Part shown: piece after piece, positions 8,725 through 14,653 of the stretch | Layout: each line of letters starts with the position of its first letter | How positions within the stretch are numbered: the first letter of the stretch is position 1 | Assembly: GCA_035293565.1 (NCBI GenBank) | Contig: DATGMP010000059.1 | Location: 1 to 18,335 of the forward strand | Source: DATGMP01 sp035293565 | GTDB taxonomy: Bacteria > Pseudomonadota > Alphaproteobacteria > BOG-932 > Roseiterribacteraceae | Reading direction: 5' to 3' | DNA length: 18,335 nucleotides | Notes under the pieces: model-generated | What the model was told of the DNA's origin: nothing | Seen by the model: only the letters and a program-made list of their open reading frames with translations | Database searches by the model: none | Made by a program: the position numbers and the translations under genes

Positions 8725-8766
8725 GTAACCTATGTCTCCGGTACGATCCGTTACCCATGTCTCCGG
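8725..8766. repeat. Two tandem 17-bp direct repeats resembling an IS end
   Basis: GTAACCTATGTCTCCGG (8725-8741) and GTTACCCATGTCTCCGG (8750-8766) match at 15 of 17 positions with a 25-bp period. Tandem imperfect repeats of this kind are typical of some insertion sequence termini, such as IS21-type ends. No transposase gene is nearby, so this may be a solo end or a remnant left beside the tRNA fragment. The IS assignment is inference. Confidence 0.45.
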
Positions 8767-8784
8767 GCTGGACAATAGATTAGG

Positions 8785-8829
8785 TGGTGCGCCCGGCGGG
8801 ATTCGAACCCACGACCCCAGGATTAGGAA
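8785..8829 (-). tRNA. tRNA-Arg(CCT) 3' half (integration-site remnant)
   Basis: On the minus strand this reads as tRNA positions 32-76. The anticodon loop TTCCTAA (anticodon CCT at 8825-8827) is followed by stem strand TCCTG. Variable bases GGGTC come next, then a T-arm with GTGGG/CCCGC around TTCGAAT. The fragment ends with acceptor strand CGGGCGC, discriminator A and an encoded CCA. The sequence 5' of the loop reads GAAGC instead of the CAGGA needed to pair, and no D-arm or 5' acceptor strand is present. The break exactly at the anticodon loop is the classic scar of a tyrosine recombinase that uses the tRNA 3' half as its attachment site. It is not a functional tRNA. Confidence 0.8.
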
Positions 8830-9191
8830 GCTTCTGTACCGTCAGCCAGATCAGAGGGTTGCTCAAGTTTTGTGGCAGTGGTGCGGCAGCTGGCTCATAT
8901 GGAGTGTTCTGCAGGTTGGTTGCGGTATGAAGCTGCGCCTGCGCTTGAAACTTTCCGCCGACCGTATGTCGGCCGTCCATCGCGATTCTGACCTATGCCG
9001 CCATAGAGCACGTTAGGCCGAAATGGCAATGTTCTAGGTCAGTTTCGCCGCCCGCCCTCAGCCTGACGAGTGCGACGTACTTGGCGCATTTGCGGTCGCG
9101 AAATTATACCTTTTTTGCTGACATCTGACGCCATCTTCAGGCATTCGGTGGGGTTCCCTGGGCGGAAAGCGCGCCCAGATGGAGAATCTAT

Positions 9192-9223
9192 TTGACTCGT
9201 AGTATCGTCTAAATTATACGATA
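9192..9223 (+). promoter_or_regulatory. Promoter with overlapping inverted-repeat operator
   Basis: TTGACT (9192-9197) and TATACG (9215-9220) are separated by 17 bp, a good sigma70-type pair. An inverted repeat TATCGT (9203-9208) / ACGATA (9218-9223) lies across the spacer and the -10, the position expected for a repressor operator. The element is about 50 bp upstream of the small helical protein and ATPase genes. The adjacent ribbon-helix-helix protein is a possible ligand, but that is inference. Confidence 0.5.
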
Positions 9224-9273
9224 TTTTAGTGAGTGATTGATGCGCTCATTTACGCCATAAATTGGAGACTATT

Positions 9274-9522
9274 ATGCGGGACGGCACGGAGGCATCTGCG
9301 ATATCGAAAAAGCGCGAGAAATTCGTCGATCTCGCTGAAAAGCGCACAAAAAATGCCATCAAAGCTATCCGGGTGATCGCTAAATTAGGAAATAAGAATG
9401 CCTATGATTTCTCCGACGGAGACGTCAATAAGATCGCCAAAGCGCTTACGCGTGAAGTCGAACTGATGAAGGCTCGGATGTCGTCCACTGGTGGTAAAGA
9501 AACGGTCGACTTCACGCTTTGA
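9274..9522 (+). CDS. Small charged helical protein upstream of GHKL ATPase
   Basis: This 82-residue cytoplasmic protein has no signal peptide or membrane segment. It is rich in Lys, Arg, Glu and Ala and predicted by eye as mainly helical: a long first helix (about 12-36, KREKFVDLAEKRTKNAIKAI), a short turn with YDFSDGDV, and a second helix (about 47-66). I choose ATG 9274 because GGAG (9264-9267) is 6 nt upstream; the in-frame TTG at 9262 overlaps that site. It is followed after 34 nt by the ATPase gene with its own strong ribosome binding site, so the two are probably co-transcribed from the promoter at 9192. I know no function. As the leading small gene of the module, it could be an accessory or regulatory subunit. 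Confidence 0.7.
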   Translation: MRDGTEASAISKKREKFVDLAEKRTKNAIKAIRVIAKLGNKNAYDFSDGDVNKIAKALTREVELMKARMSSTGGKETVDFTL

Positions 9523-9556
9523 TAGTGTGGTAGGATCTGGGACCAGAGGAGGGAGC

Positions 9557-12040
9557 ATGGATGAAAACCAAGCCAGGCGGCTGTTCGACAGCCTCCTGAA
9601 GGCCGACAGCGAATCCGAGGTCGTAGGCATCTTGAAATCTGCAGGCTATTGGGACGATCCGACGGTTTGGCGGTTCTATGGCGATCAGCCGGAAAACTGG
9701 GCAACAGTAGGAAACCAGCAGAGTCGGGCCGAGCAGGCGCTGATCGAGAAAGCGATGAATTCGATCGACACCAAACTCATTGCCGCCGCCCGGATTAGGG
9801 GCATTCCGATCGAGGGTCCCCAGGCGCCGCGGTCGATTTTCGAAGCCCGCGACCTTCTGTTCGGCGAAGAGCTGACGAATATCGAGAAGCTCTCGAGCTC
9901 GATTACGATCGCCGCGACAGGGAAAAAGACGCGTCCATCCATTACCATCGCCGACGATGGCGAGGGTCAAACGCCGGCCGGCATGCCGGGGACCATCCTG
10001 TCGCTTCACAAAGGCAACAAGAACGCGATTCCCTTCGTGCAGGGCAAGTTCAACATGGGTGGCACCGGCGTCCTCGAATTCTGCGGCGTTGACCACAATG
10101 TTGAGCTGGTAATCACCAAGCGGAATCCGAAGCTCCTTCCGAATGACGCCCCACTGCACGACAAACATTGGAGCTTCACGATCATCCGGCGAGAGGATCC
10201 GGGCCCGGCATCGCCGCGCGCAAGTCGCTTCACCTATCTGGCCCCCGGCACCGCCGACGCCAAAGGCAACCGGGCACTGCTGAGCTTCGCGGCACCAACG
10301 CTCCCGATCTTTCCGGAAAAGAACAGGCCATACGCCCGTGAGGCCGAGTGGGGCACGCTGTTTAAGTTGTACGAATACGCGATCCGGGCGACGACTAACA
10401 TGATGCTCGAGGGCGGCCTGATGGGCCGTATGCGTATCTTGTTGCCTGAGCCCGCTCTTCCGATTCGCTTTCACGAATGTCGAGACTACGCCGGCGATCC
10501 GAAGCGCAGTTTCGACACTCCGATGGCCGGCCTCATCTATACCCTCGAACAGGATCGGAAAAACCCGAAACGTCAGAATGTCGAGTGGTTCGATAAGTTC
10601 GACATGGACATCGACGGCGAGAAATTTAGTGGCCGTATCTACCTGTTTCGCAAACGCGGTAAGGACGAGAAAAAGAACCCAGCCGAAAACTATCGCAAAG
10701 ACGAAGGTATCGTCTTTACTTATAATGGACAGTGCCAAGCGTTCTTCAGCAAGGACTTCTTCCGCCGCAAGGCGGTCCGACAAGACTACCTATGGGAGTC
10801 GTTGTTGGTATTCATTGACTGCAGTGCAATTGGCGTGCGGGCGCATGAACGGCTTTTCATGCCAAATCGCGAGAACCTGCGCCACGGCGACCTCAAGTTT
10901 CGGTTGGAGAAGGAAATTGAGGAAAAGCTCAAGCACCACAAGGAACTTGAGCAAATCGCGCTGGCCCGCCGCAAGGGTGAACTCTCAGAAAATCCGGAAG
11001 TGTCGGAAACGTTCGAGAAATTTGTGGAGGATATGGTCAGGAAGCATCCCCTTCTCGAGCAAGTCCTGGGTCCCGGATTCCGTATTGCCAATCCATTTAA
11101 GCCCCACTCAGTAGAATCGGTCGAGAAGCCGTGGGAAGGGGTGCGCTTTCCAACCAAGTTCTACTTCAAGGACCGAGATCCAGCGACAACTCTGCAACGC
11201 GACGCCAACATCAACTCGCAGGTGCGCATCGCATTCGTCACTGACGCAGAGAATGACTATTTTCGGCGCGACGAGCAGCCGGGGGAGATGGAACTTTTTC
11301 AAATCATCGCGGGTGACCTCACGCCCGCTAAGAACTGGCGGACTCCGCACCTCTTCGAAGGTAACGCCAGTCTCTCGCTCTCGCTACCGCCAGAAGCGGA
11401 GGTCGGAGACACGCTGATCTTTGAGGCCCAGGTCACTGACCCAAGCCGCATCGAACCATTCCGTAACCGATTCGTCCTTTCGGTGAGGGCGGAACGGGAA
11501 GAGCGTCCACCCCGACCGTCGCCACCGCCTGAATCCAAGGCTGACAAGCCCGGCTCGGAGACAGGCAAGGACACGCAGAACGACACGCGGCTCAACGTGC
11601 CAAATCCCGCGGAGGTATGGGAAAAAGATTGGTCGTCGCAAGATCCTCAGTTCGACAAATTTACCGCCATGCGCATTAAGCGTCCGCCTGGCGCCGATGA
11701 AAATTCCGCTGTGTTCGACTATTTCATCAACATGAACAACGTTTTTATAGATCAGGCGACGAAGGAAAGGCCGCGCAAGGTTCGCGAGATACGGGATCGC
11801 TACAAATTTGGGATGACGCTGCTCACGCTGGCGCTCATTCGACACGATCTCGAAGCGCGCAAGCGTGACCAAAAAGTAGAGGCGGACGACGAAGAGAAAC
11901 AGCAACGACAAGATCTTCATGACATCGTCGCCGATGTCACGAGCGCCATCGCGCCGTTCCTGTTGCCGCTCGTCGACAGCTTGTCGCGACTTACTGGGGA
12001 GATCGAATCACTGTCTGCGATCGCTGGCGAGGCCGCGTAG
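9557..12040 (+). CDS. GHKL (Bergerat-fold) ATPase, MutL/MORC-like, restriction-associated candidate
   Basis: This is an 827-residue cytoplasmic protein. The N-terminal GHKL ATPase has an N-box with E64 and N68 in IEKAMNSID, a G1 box DDGEG (133-137) and a Gly-rich lid VQGKFNMGGTG (161-171). An S5-like or transducer region may follow (about 200-440). Residues about 440-500 are charged helical. A beta-rich, possibly Ig-like segment lies at about 535-645, followed by a Pro-rich linker (650-660) and a helical C-terminus (685-825). No nuclease motif is evident. ATG 9557 is chosen for the strong GAGGAGGGA just upstream; an upstream in-frame start at 9491 overlaps the previous gene. The stop lies 50 bp inside the convergent methyltransferase gene. 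MutL-like GHKL ATPases beside methyltransferases are known as restriction-modification components ancestral to MORC; membership here is inferred. Confidence 0.8.
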   Translation: MDENQARRLFDSLLKADSESEVVGILKSAGYWDDPTVWRFYGDQPENWATVGNQQSRAEQALIEKAMNSIDTKLIAAARIRGIPIEGPQAPRSIFEARDLLFGEELTNIEKLSSSITIAATGKKTRPSITIADDGEGQTPAGMPGTILSLHKGNKNAIPFVQGKFNMGGTGVLEFCGVDHNVELVITKRNPKLLPNDAPLHDKHWSFTIIRREDPGPASPRASRFTYLAPGTADAKGNRALLSFAAPTLPIFPEKNRPYAREAEWGTLFKLYEYAIRATTNMMLEGGLMGRMRILLPEPALPIRFHECRDYAGDPKRSFDTPMAGLIYTLEQDRKNPKRQNVEWFDKFDMDIDGEKFSGRIYLFRKRGKDEKKNPAENYRKDEGIVFTYNGQCQAFFSKDFFRRKAVRQDYLWESLLVFIDCSAIGVRAHERLFMPNRENLRHGDLKFRLEKEIEEKLKHHKELEQIALARRKGELSENPEVSETFEKFVEDMVRKHPLLEQVLGPGFRIANPFKPHSVESVEKPWEGVRFPTKFYFKDRDPATTLQRDANINSQVRIAFVTDAENDYFRRDEQPGEMELFQIIAGDLTPAKNWRTPHLFEGNASLSLSLPPEAEVGDTLIFEAQVTDPSRIEPFRNRFVLSVRAEREERPPRPSPPPESKADKPGSETGKDTQNDTRLNVPNPAEVWEKDWSSQDPQFDKFTAMRIKRPPGADENSAVFDYFINMNNVFIDQATKERPRKVREIRDRYKFGMTLLTLALIRHDLEARKRDQKVEADDEEKQQRQDLHDIVADVTSAIAPFLLPLVDSLSRLTGEIESLSAIAGEAA

Positions 12041-13244
12041 CTACCACTTGCTTACGGTGGATCAATACGACCTCCTGGCTTCCTGGTGTGGCACCGCGCT
12101 GATCGGAATACCAACGCCGTCCTGGAACGCTGCGCCACAGCCTACCGTCCCGCTCACCGCTCAGAATTGGAAGAAGGACCTCCGATAAACCGGCCTCCTC
12201 CATCGTTTGGAGATAACGCTCAAGTTGCCAAGACGCGTCTGAAAACGCGATCATCTGCACGATGATCGTGTTTTCGTTTGCGAGCGCTGCAATGGAGGAC
12301 ATCGTCGCACGGATACCGTCGAAATATGTCTTGAGCTCAGGATATTTCCGGTCACCCATGGTGTAGTAGCTGCTGCCCGCGCCATCGAGCCGATTGGCAA
12401 TCATAAAGGGCAGCGGCGCTTCCTTACGACCATCGACCTGCCAACGATGATAGAGCACATGGACGCCTGGGTATGGCGGAGACGTGATGACAAGACTAGG
12501 AGCCGGTCCGCCCTTCAGACGCTCGTCATCTTCTAGCCCGGCCGCCGGCCGGTTGATCACACGAACTGTAGGTCGATTAGGATATCGTTCGACTGCTACC
12601 AGGAGCTCGCGTGCCCCCGCGATCATTTCCTTCGCGGTGTTCGTAAGCGTCTCTCGAAATTCATCAATCGATGGTAATTTTCTTCGGCTATCAAGCGCCC
12701 ACTGCGCTGTCCGTAACACGACACAACGACCGAACGCCTCCAGACGATCGGAACCGAGATAAATCGCGCTACCGAGGCCCTGCTCGATGGCCTTTCGTAA
12801 CCGCCAGCGCGATGAATGATCGAGATGCTTGTAGTAGCCAAGCTCCGCATAGTCAGCGAAATGAATTGTCGATTTGCGCATATCCACAGTGTTCGCCAGT
12901 CGCTCCGCCCATATCGCGAGGCGGTCGAGCTCGGACTCGTGAAGGACAGTGGTTTTCACGGTCGCCACGAATTCCGCGAGCGTGCTGATGTCGACGCCGA
13001 CGGCATATCGGCCGAGTGCGAGAGCCTCGACTAGCGTGGTACCGCCGCCGACATGGTTGTCCATCACAAGGTCGCCCGTCTGCGTAAACGTCTCGATTGC
13101 GGCACGCACGAACGAAGGACTAAACCTGGCAGGATATTTGTAGAATCCATGGGTCAGCCCACGGACCGGCACGGCGTCGCGCGCACCGGCCACGAGTGCC
13201 AGTTGGGCGTCACTGGGCAAATCGAGCATCGGCGCGTTCCGCAT
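11991..13244 (-). CDS. DNA methyltransferase with TSPPY motif (amino-methyltransferase)
   Basis: This 417-residue SAM-dependent DNA methyltransferase has an N-terminal YKYPARFSP segment (36-44, motif X-like). Motif I is DNHVGGGTT (62-70) followed by an acidic residue in VGVDIS, and the catalytic motif IV is TSPPY (254-258). The gap of about 180 residues between motifs I and IV could hold a target-recognition insert. SPPY-type motifs are common in N4-cytosine enzymes, though N6-adenine cannot be excluded. I prefer ATG 13244, preceded by GGTGA and 5 nt from the stop of the ribbon-helix-helix gene. The longer GTG start at 13310 would overlap that gene by 61 bp and adds no conserved sequence. Its last 50 bp overlap the ATPase gene tail to tail. 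It is the likely modification arm of the module. Confidence 0.85.
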   Translation of the reverse strand: MRNAPMLDLPSDAQLALVAGARDAVPVRGLTHGFYKYPARFSPSFVRAAIETFTQTGDLVMDNHVGGGTTLVEALALGRYAVGVDISTLAEFVATVKTTVLHESELDRLAIWAERLANTVDMRKSTIHFADYAELGYYKHLDHSSRWRLRKAIEQGLGSAIYLGSDRLEAFGRCVVLRTAQWALDSRRKLPSIDEFRETLTNTAKEMIAGARELLVAVERYPNRPTVRVINRPAAGLEDDERLKGGPAPSLVITSPPYPGVHVLYHRWQVDGRKEAPLPFMIANRLDGAGSSYYTMGDRKYPELKTYFDGIRATMSSIAALANENTIIVQMIAFSDASWQLERYLQTMEEAGLSEVLLPILSGERDGRLWRSVPGRRWYSDQRGATPGSQEVVLIHRKQVVATRPRQRSQTVIRSPQ

Positions 13245-13249
13245 TTCAA

Positions 13250-13474
13250 TCACCGGTCGATCACTCGCTCGCTTTTGCGTTTTCTGCTGATTTTGCGTGT
13301 AGCTAACCACTCGCGGACCGCCTGCTCCGTCAGCTCATACGCGGTCGTATCCTCATCCAGTGCTACTTTTTTCAATTGCTTGATCACCTCCGGATGGAGA
13401 TAGACGAGCAGCGGTCGGCGGCCGTCGGCCCTCGTCCGAGCTGGAGTCTTCGATCCTGGCTTCTTCGGCACCAT
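13250..13474 (-). CDS. Ribbon-helix-helix (CopG/Arc-like) DNA-binding protein
   Basis: This 74-residue basic protein has an N-terminal Lys/Arg-rich extension, then a short beta strand (RRPLLVYL, 19-26). Helix A (PEVIKQLKKVAL, 28-39), a turn (DEDTT) and helix B (YELTEQAVREWLATR, 46-60) complete one RHH unit, and a basic tail follows. Such proteins dimerise to bind operators; they act as autorepressors, antitoxins or plasmid regulators. It immediately precedes the methyltransferase gene (5-nt gap, likely coupled). It may therefore play the part that C proteins play in restriction-modification systems: limiting methyltransferase expression and perhaps timing the ATPase arm. No toxin gene is adjacent. 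Its RBS is weak or absent. The fold is fairly sure; the role is inferred. Confidence 0.75.
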   Translation of the reverse strand: MVPKKPGSKTPARTRADGRRPLLVYLHPEVIKQLKKVALDEDTTAYELTEQAVREWLATRKISRKRKSERVIDR

Positions 13475-13494
13475 CTGATTCAGGATATCCAGAT

Positions 13495-13510
13495 AGCTAA
13501 GATTCTAGCT
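13495..13510. promoter_or_regulatory. Inverted repeat upstream of RHH gene, candidate operator
   Basis: AGCTA (13495-13499) and TAGCT (13506-13510) form an inverted repeat with a 6-bp spacer, about 20 bp upstream of the RHH start codon. The 8-bp palindrome GGATATCC lies between it and the gene. The position fits autoregulation. The arms are short, so chance occurrence is possible. No convincing -35/-10 pair could be fixed on the minus strand. Confidence 0.25.
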
Positions 13511-14106
13511 TGCCAACTATCACGATGCCTTCGTGTAACGCAAGAAGAAAATGTTGTTACCTGTTGATATTTTTGAGTAGACTCCGCAGCGCGGGTGGAC
13601 GCCCAATCTTCTCGAGGGATCAGCGCGCAGTCACACCCGAACCGACGGTGAATCTCTGGCTGTACTCAAGAGCGCCGCTCGGCACGACGGATCGCCACCT
13701 GCAACAACGAGCCAATCAGCTTGGTGCCCAAGGTCAGTGATCCGCGCGTCCCTGTTGCTCGGGGTCTACGAGCTCGGCCATGAGCGAACGACCTTTCCGT
13801 AATCAGCGAACGTCAGCCCGTTGGGACAGAGGTTTTGTGCAGATCGCCGGAAGATCCACCTGAAACGTCACCCATCGACCGTCGGTGGCGCCTTCGCTGT
13901 GGAGCGGCTCGGCATCAGCAGACCCGTTGAGCTAATACCGTACCCTCGCGATTGACCGAGCGTTTGGTGATCTTGGCCTCCATCTCTACCGCTGCCGCCT
14001 ACCGGCCTGCACCACATCAGGTCGGCATAGAGTAGGAACGGGAAAACCGTCGATCAAGAAACTCAAGCAGAATCAGAGCATTGACAGGTGGTGGGAAGGG
14101 ATGGGA
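13511..14106. other. Gene-poor right end of the island
   Basis: About 600 bp without a credible intact gene. Open frames are short and lack ribosome binding sites. The only suggestive sequence is the 22-codon integrase-like N-terminus on the minus strand (13915-13983). The segment ends at the tRNA-Ala 3' half. It probably consists of mobile-element debris and an attachment-site arm. Confidence 0.5.
13915..13983 (-). pseudogene. Possible relic of a tyrosine integrase N-terminus
   Basis: An ATG at 13983 opens a 22-codon frame starting MEAKITKRSV, which resembles the first residues of many tRNA-targeting phage/island integrases (ITKR-V). It then stops at TGA 13915-13917. No further integrase homology is visible downstream in the other frames. 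It lies about 125 bp from the tRNA-Ala fragment, where an integrase gene would be expected. Ten residues are weak evidence. Confidence 0.25.
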
Positions 14107-14151
14107 ATGGCATTGTAGAGGTCGGCGGTTCGATCCCGCCTGGCTCCACCA
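14107..14151 (+). tRNA. tRNA-Ala(GGC) 3' half (integration-site remnant)
   Basis: This reads as tRNA positions 32-76. The anticodon loop ATGGCAT has anticodon GGC at 14109-14111, followed by stem strand TGTAG and variable bases AGGTC. The T-arm is GGCGG/CCGCC around TTCGATC. The acceptor strand TGGCTCC includes T70, the base of the alanine-identity G3-U70 pair, and is followed by A and CCA. The 5' side should be CTACA to pair with TGTAG but reads TGGGA, and no D-arm or 5' acceptor strand precedes it. Like the tRNA-Arg fragment, it is broken at the anticodon loop and is best explained as an attachment-site half. Confidence 0.8.
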
Positions 14152-14159
14152 ATCAAAAC

Positions 14160-14191
14160 AAGGGCTTAGCTGGAAACGGCTAAGCCCTTTT
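14160..14191 (+). terminator. Rho-independent terminator after tRNA-Ala fragment
   Basis: AAGGGCTTAGC (14160-14170) pairs perfectly with GCTAAGCCCTT (14179-14189) around an 8-nt loop, followed by a short T run. A-rich sequence precedes the stem. It lies 8 nt after the tRNA CCA, as expected for the native terminator of the tRNA-Ala gene. This supports the right-hand DNA being the original downstream flank. Confidence 0.75.
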
Positions 14192-14373
14192 GCTTGGGCT
14201 CGCTACCAATTGGCTACCAAATGTGGGAGCCGATTTGTCGCACCAGCCGCGAGGCTGGGGACAGGCCGTGAACACACTTCTCGCGGCCGGGTGCGACCAA
14301 AATCGATCTCCCCCTCGCGCGCGGCTGCAGCCAGAACGTCTCCGATTACCCATAGGGAGGACGTGCCCGAACA

Positions 14374-14633
14374 ATGCAGACGAAAACGCCGAAGATGTTT
14401 ACGCGCGAGGCCCTTTACGATCTCGTGTGGGCACACCGATCGACCGCGTGGCCAAGGAGTTCGGCATAACCGGCCGGGGACTCGCCAAGATTTGCGAACG
14501 GCTCGACATCCCGACGCCGCCGCGGGGCTATTGGGCCAAACTTGCGGCGGTCGCTACGGCAGGCCGGACGCTCTCCTACACCACGCTCGGGGACACGACC
14601 TACTGCGGCCACGGCAAGCACCTTGCTTTATAA
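14374..14633 (+). pseudogene. Frameshifted gene with LVWA / PPRGYWAK signature
   Basis: ATG 14374 opens MQTKTPKMFTREALYDLVWA, then the frame degenerates and stops at TAA. From about 14440 the next frame continues the protein: TPIDRVAKEFGITGRGLAKICERL, then DIPTPPRGYWAKLAA, ending at TAA 14631-14633. The two pieces together resemble a family of putative helix-turn-helix proteins (YDLVW ... FGISDxxLxKICxR ... PPRGYWAK). A single-base indel at about 14432-14445 explains the break. The product is also short and ends without the usual downstream region. GGGAGG lies 13 nt before the ATG. It is probably an inactivated island gene, unless the indel is a sequencing error. Confidence 0.65.
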
Positions 14634-14653
14634 CGTCAGAGCGCTTTGAACGA

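Larger units (their letters stand above)
8438..9191. other. Gene-poor junction between core-like region and island
   Basis: No convincing gene is present in about 750 bp. The stretch holds a GC-rich 7-bp-armed inverted repeat without a T tract (8572-8578 with 8588-8594), the tandem ATGTCTCCGG repeats (8725-8766) and the tRNA-Arg 3' half (8785-8829). It also holds a 6-bp-stem hairpin, TGGGCG with CGCCCA (9159-9177), just before the promoter of the next gene. Open frames here lack ribosome binding sites and recognisable family motifs. Base composition becomes more AT-rich towards the right. Confidence 0.6.

Noticed and set aside
8470..8775. 101-codon minus-strand frame in the left junction
   Set aside because: It crosses the tandem IS-like repeats, has no ribosome binding site and resembles no family.
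9491..9556. Upstream in-frame start of the ATPase
   Set aside because: It overlaps the previous gene. The ATG at 9557 has a much better ribosome binding site.
9512..10783. 423-codon minus-strand frame opposite the GHKL ATPase
   Set aside because: The plus-strand frame has Bergerat motifs and a strong ribosome binding site. The minus frame has neither.
13244..13310. Longer GTG start for the methyltransferase
   Set aside because: It overlaps the RHH gene by 61 bp and adds non-conserved residues. The ATG at 13244 with GGTGA and coupling to the RHH stop is better.
14107..14151. Reading the fragment as the 3' end of a tmRNA
   Set aside because: The acceptor strand with T70 also fits tmRNA, but the anticodon loop ATGGCAT and variable bases match tRNA-Ala(GGC) better.
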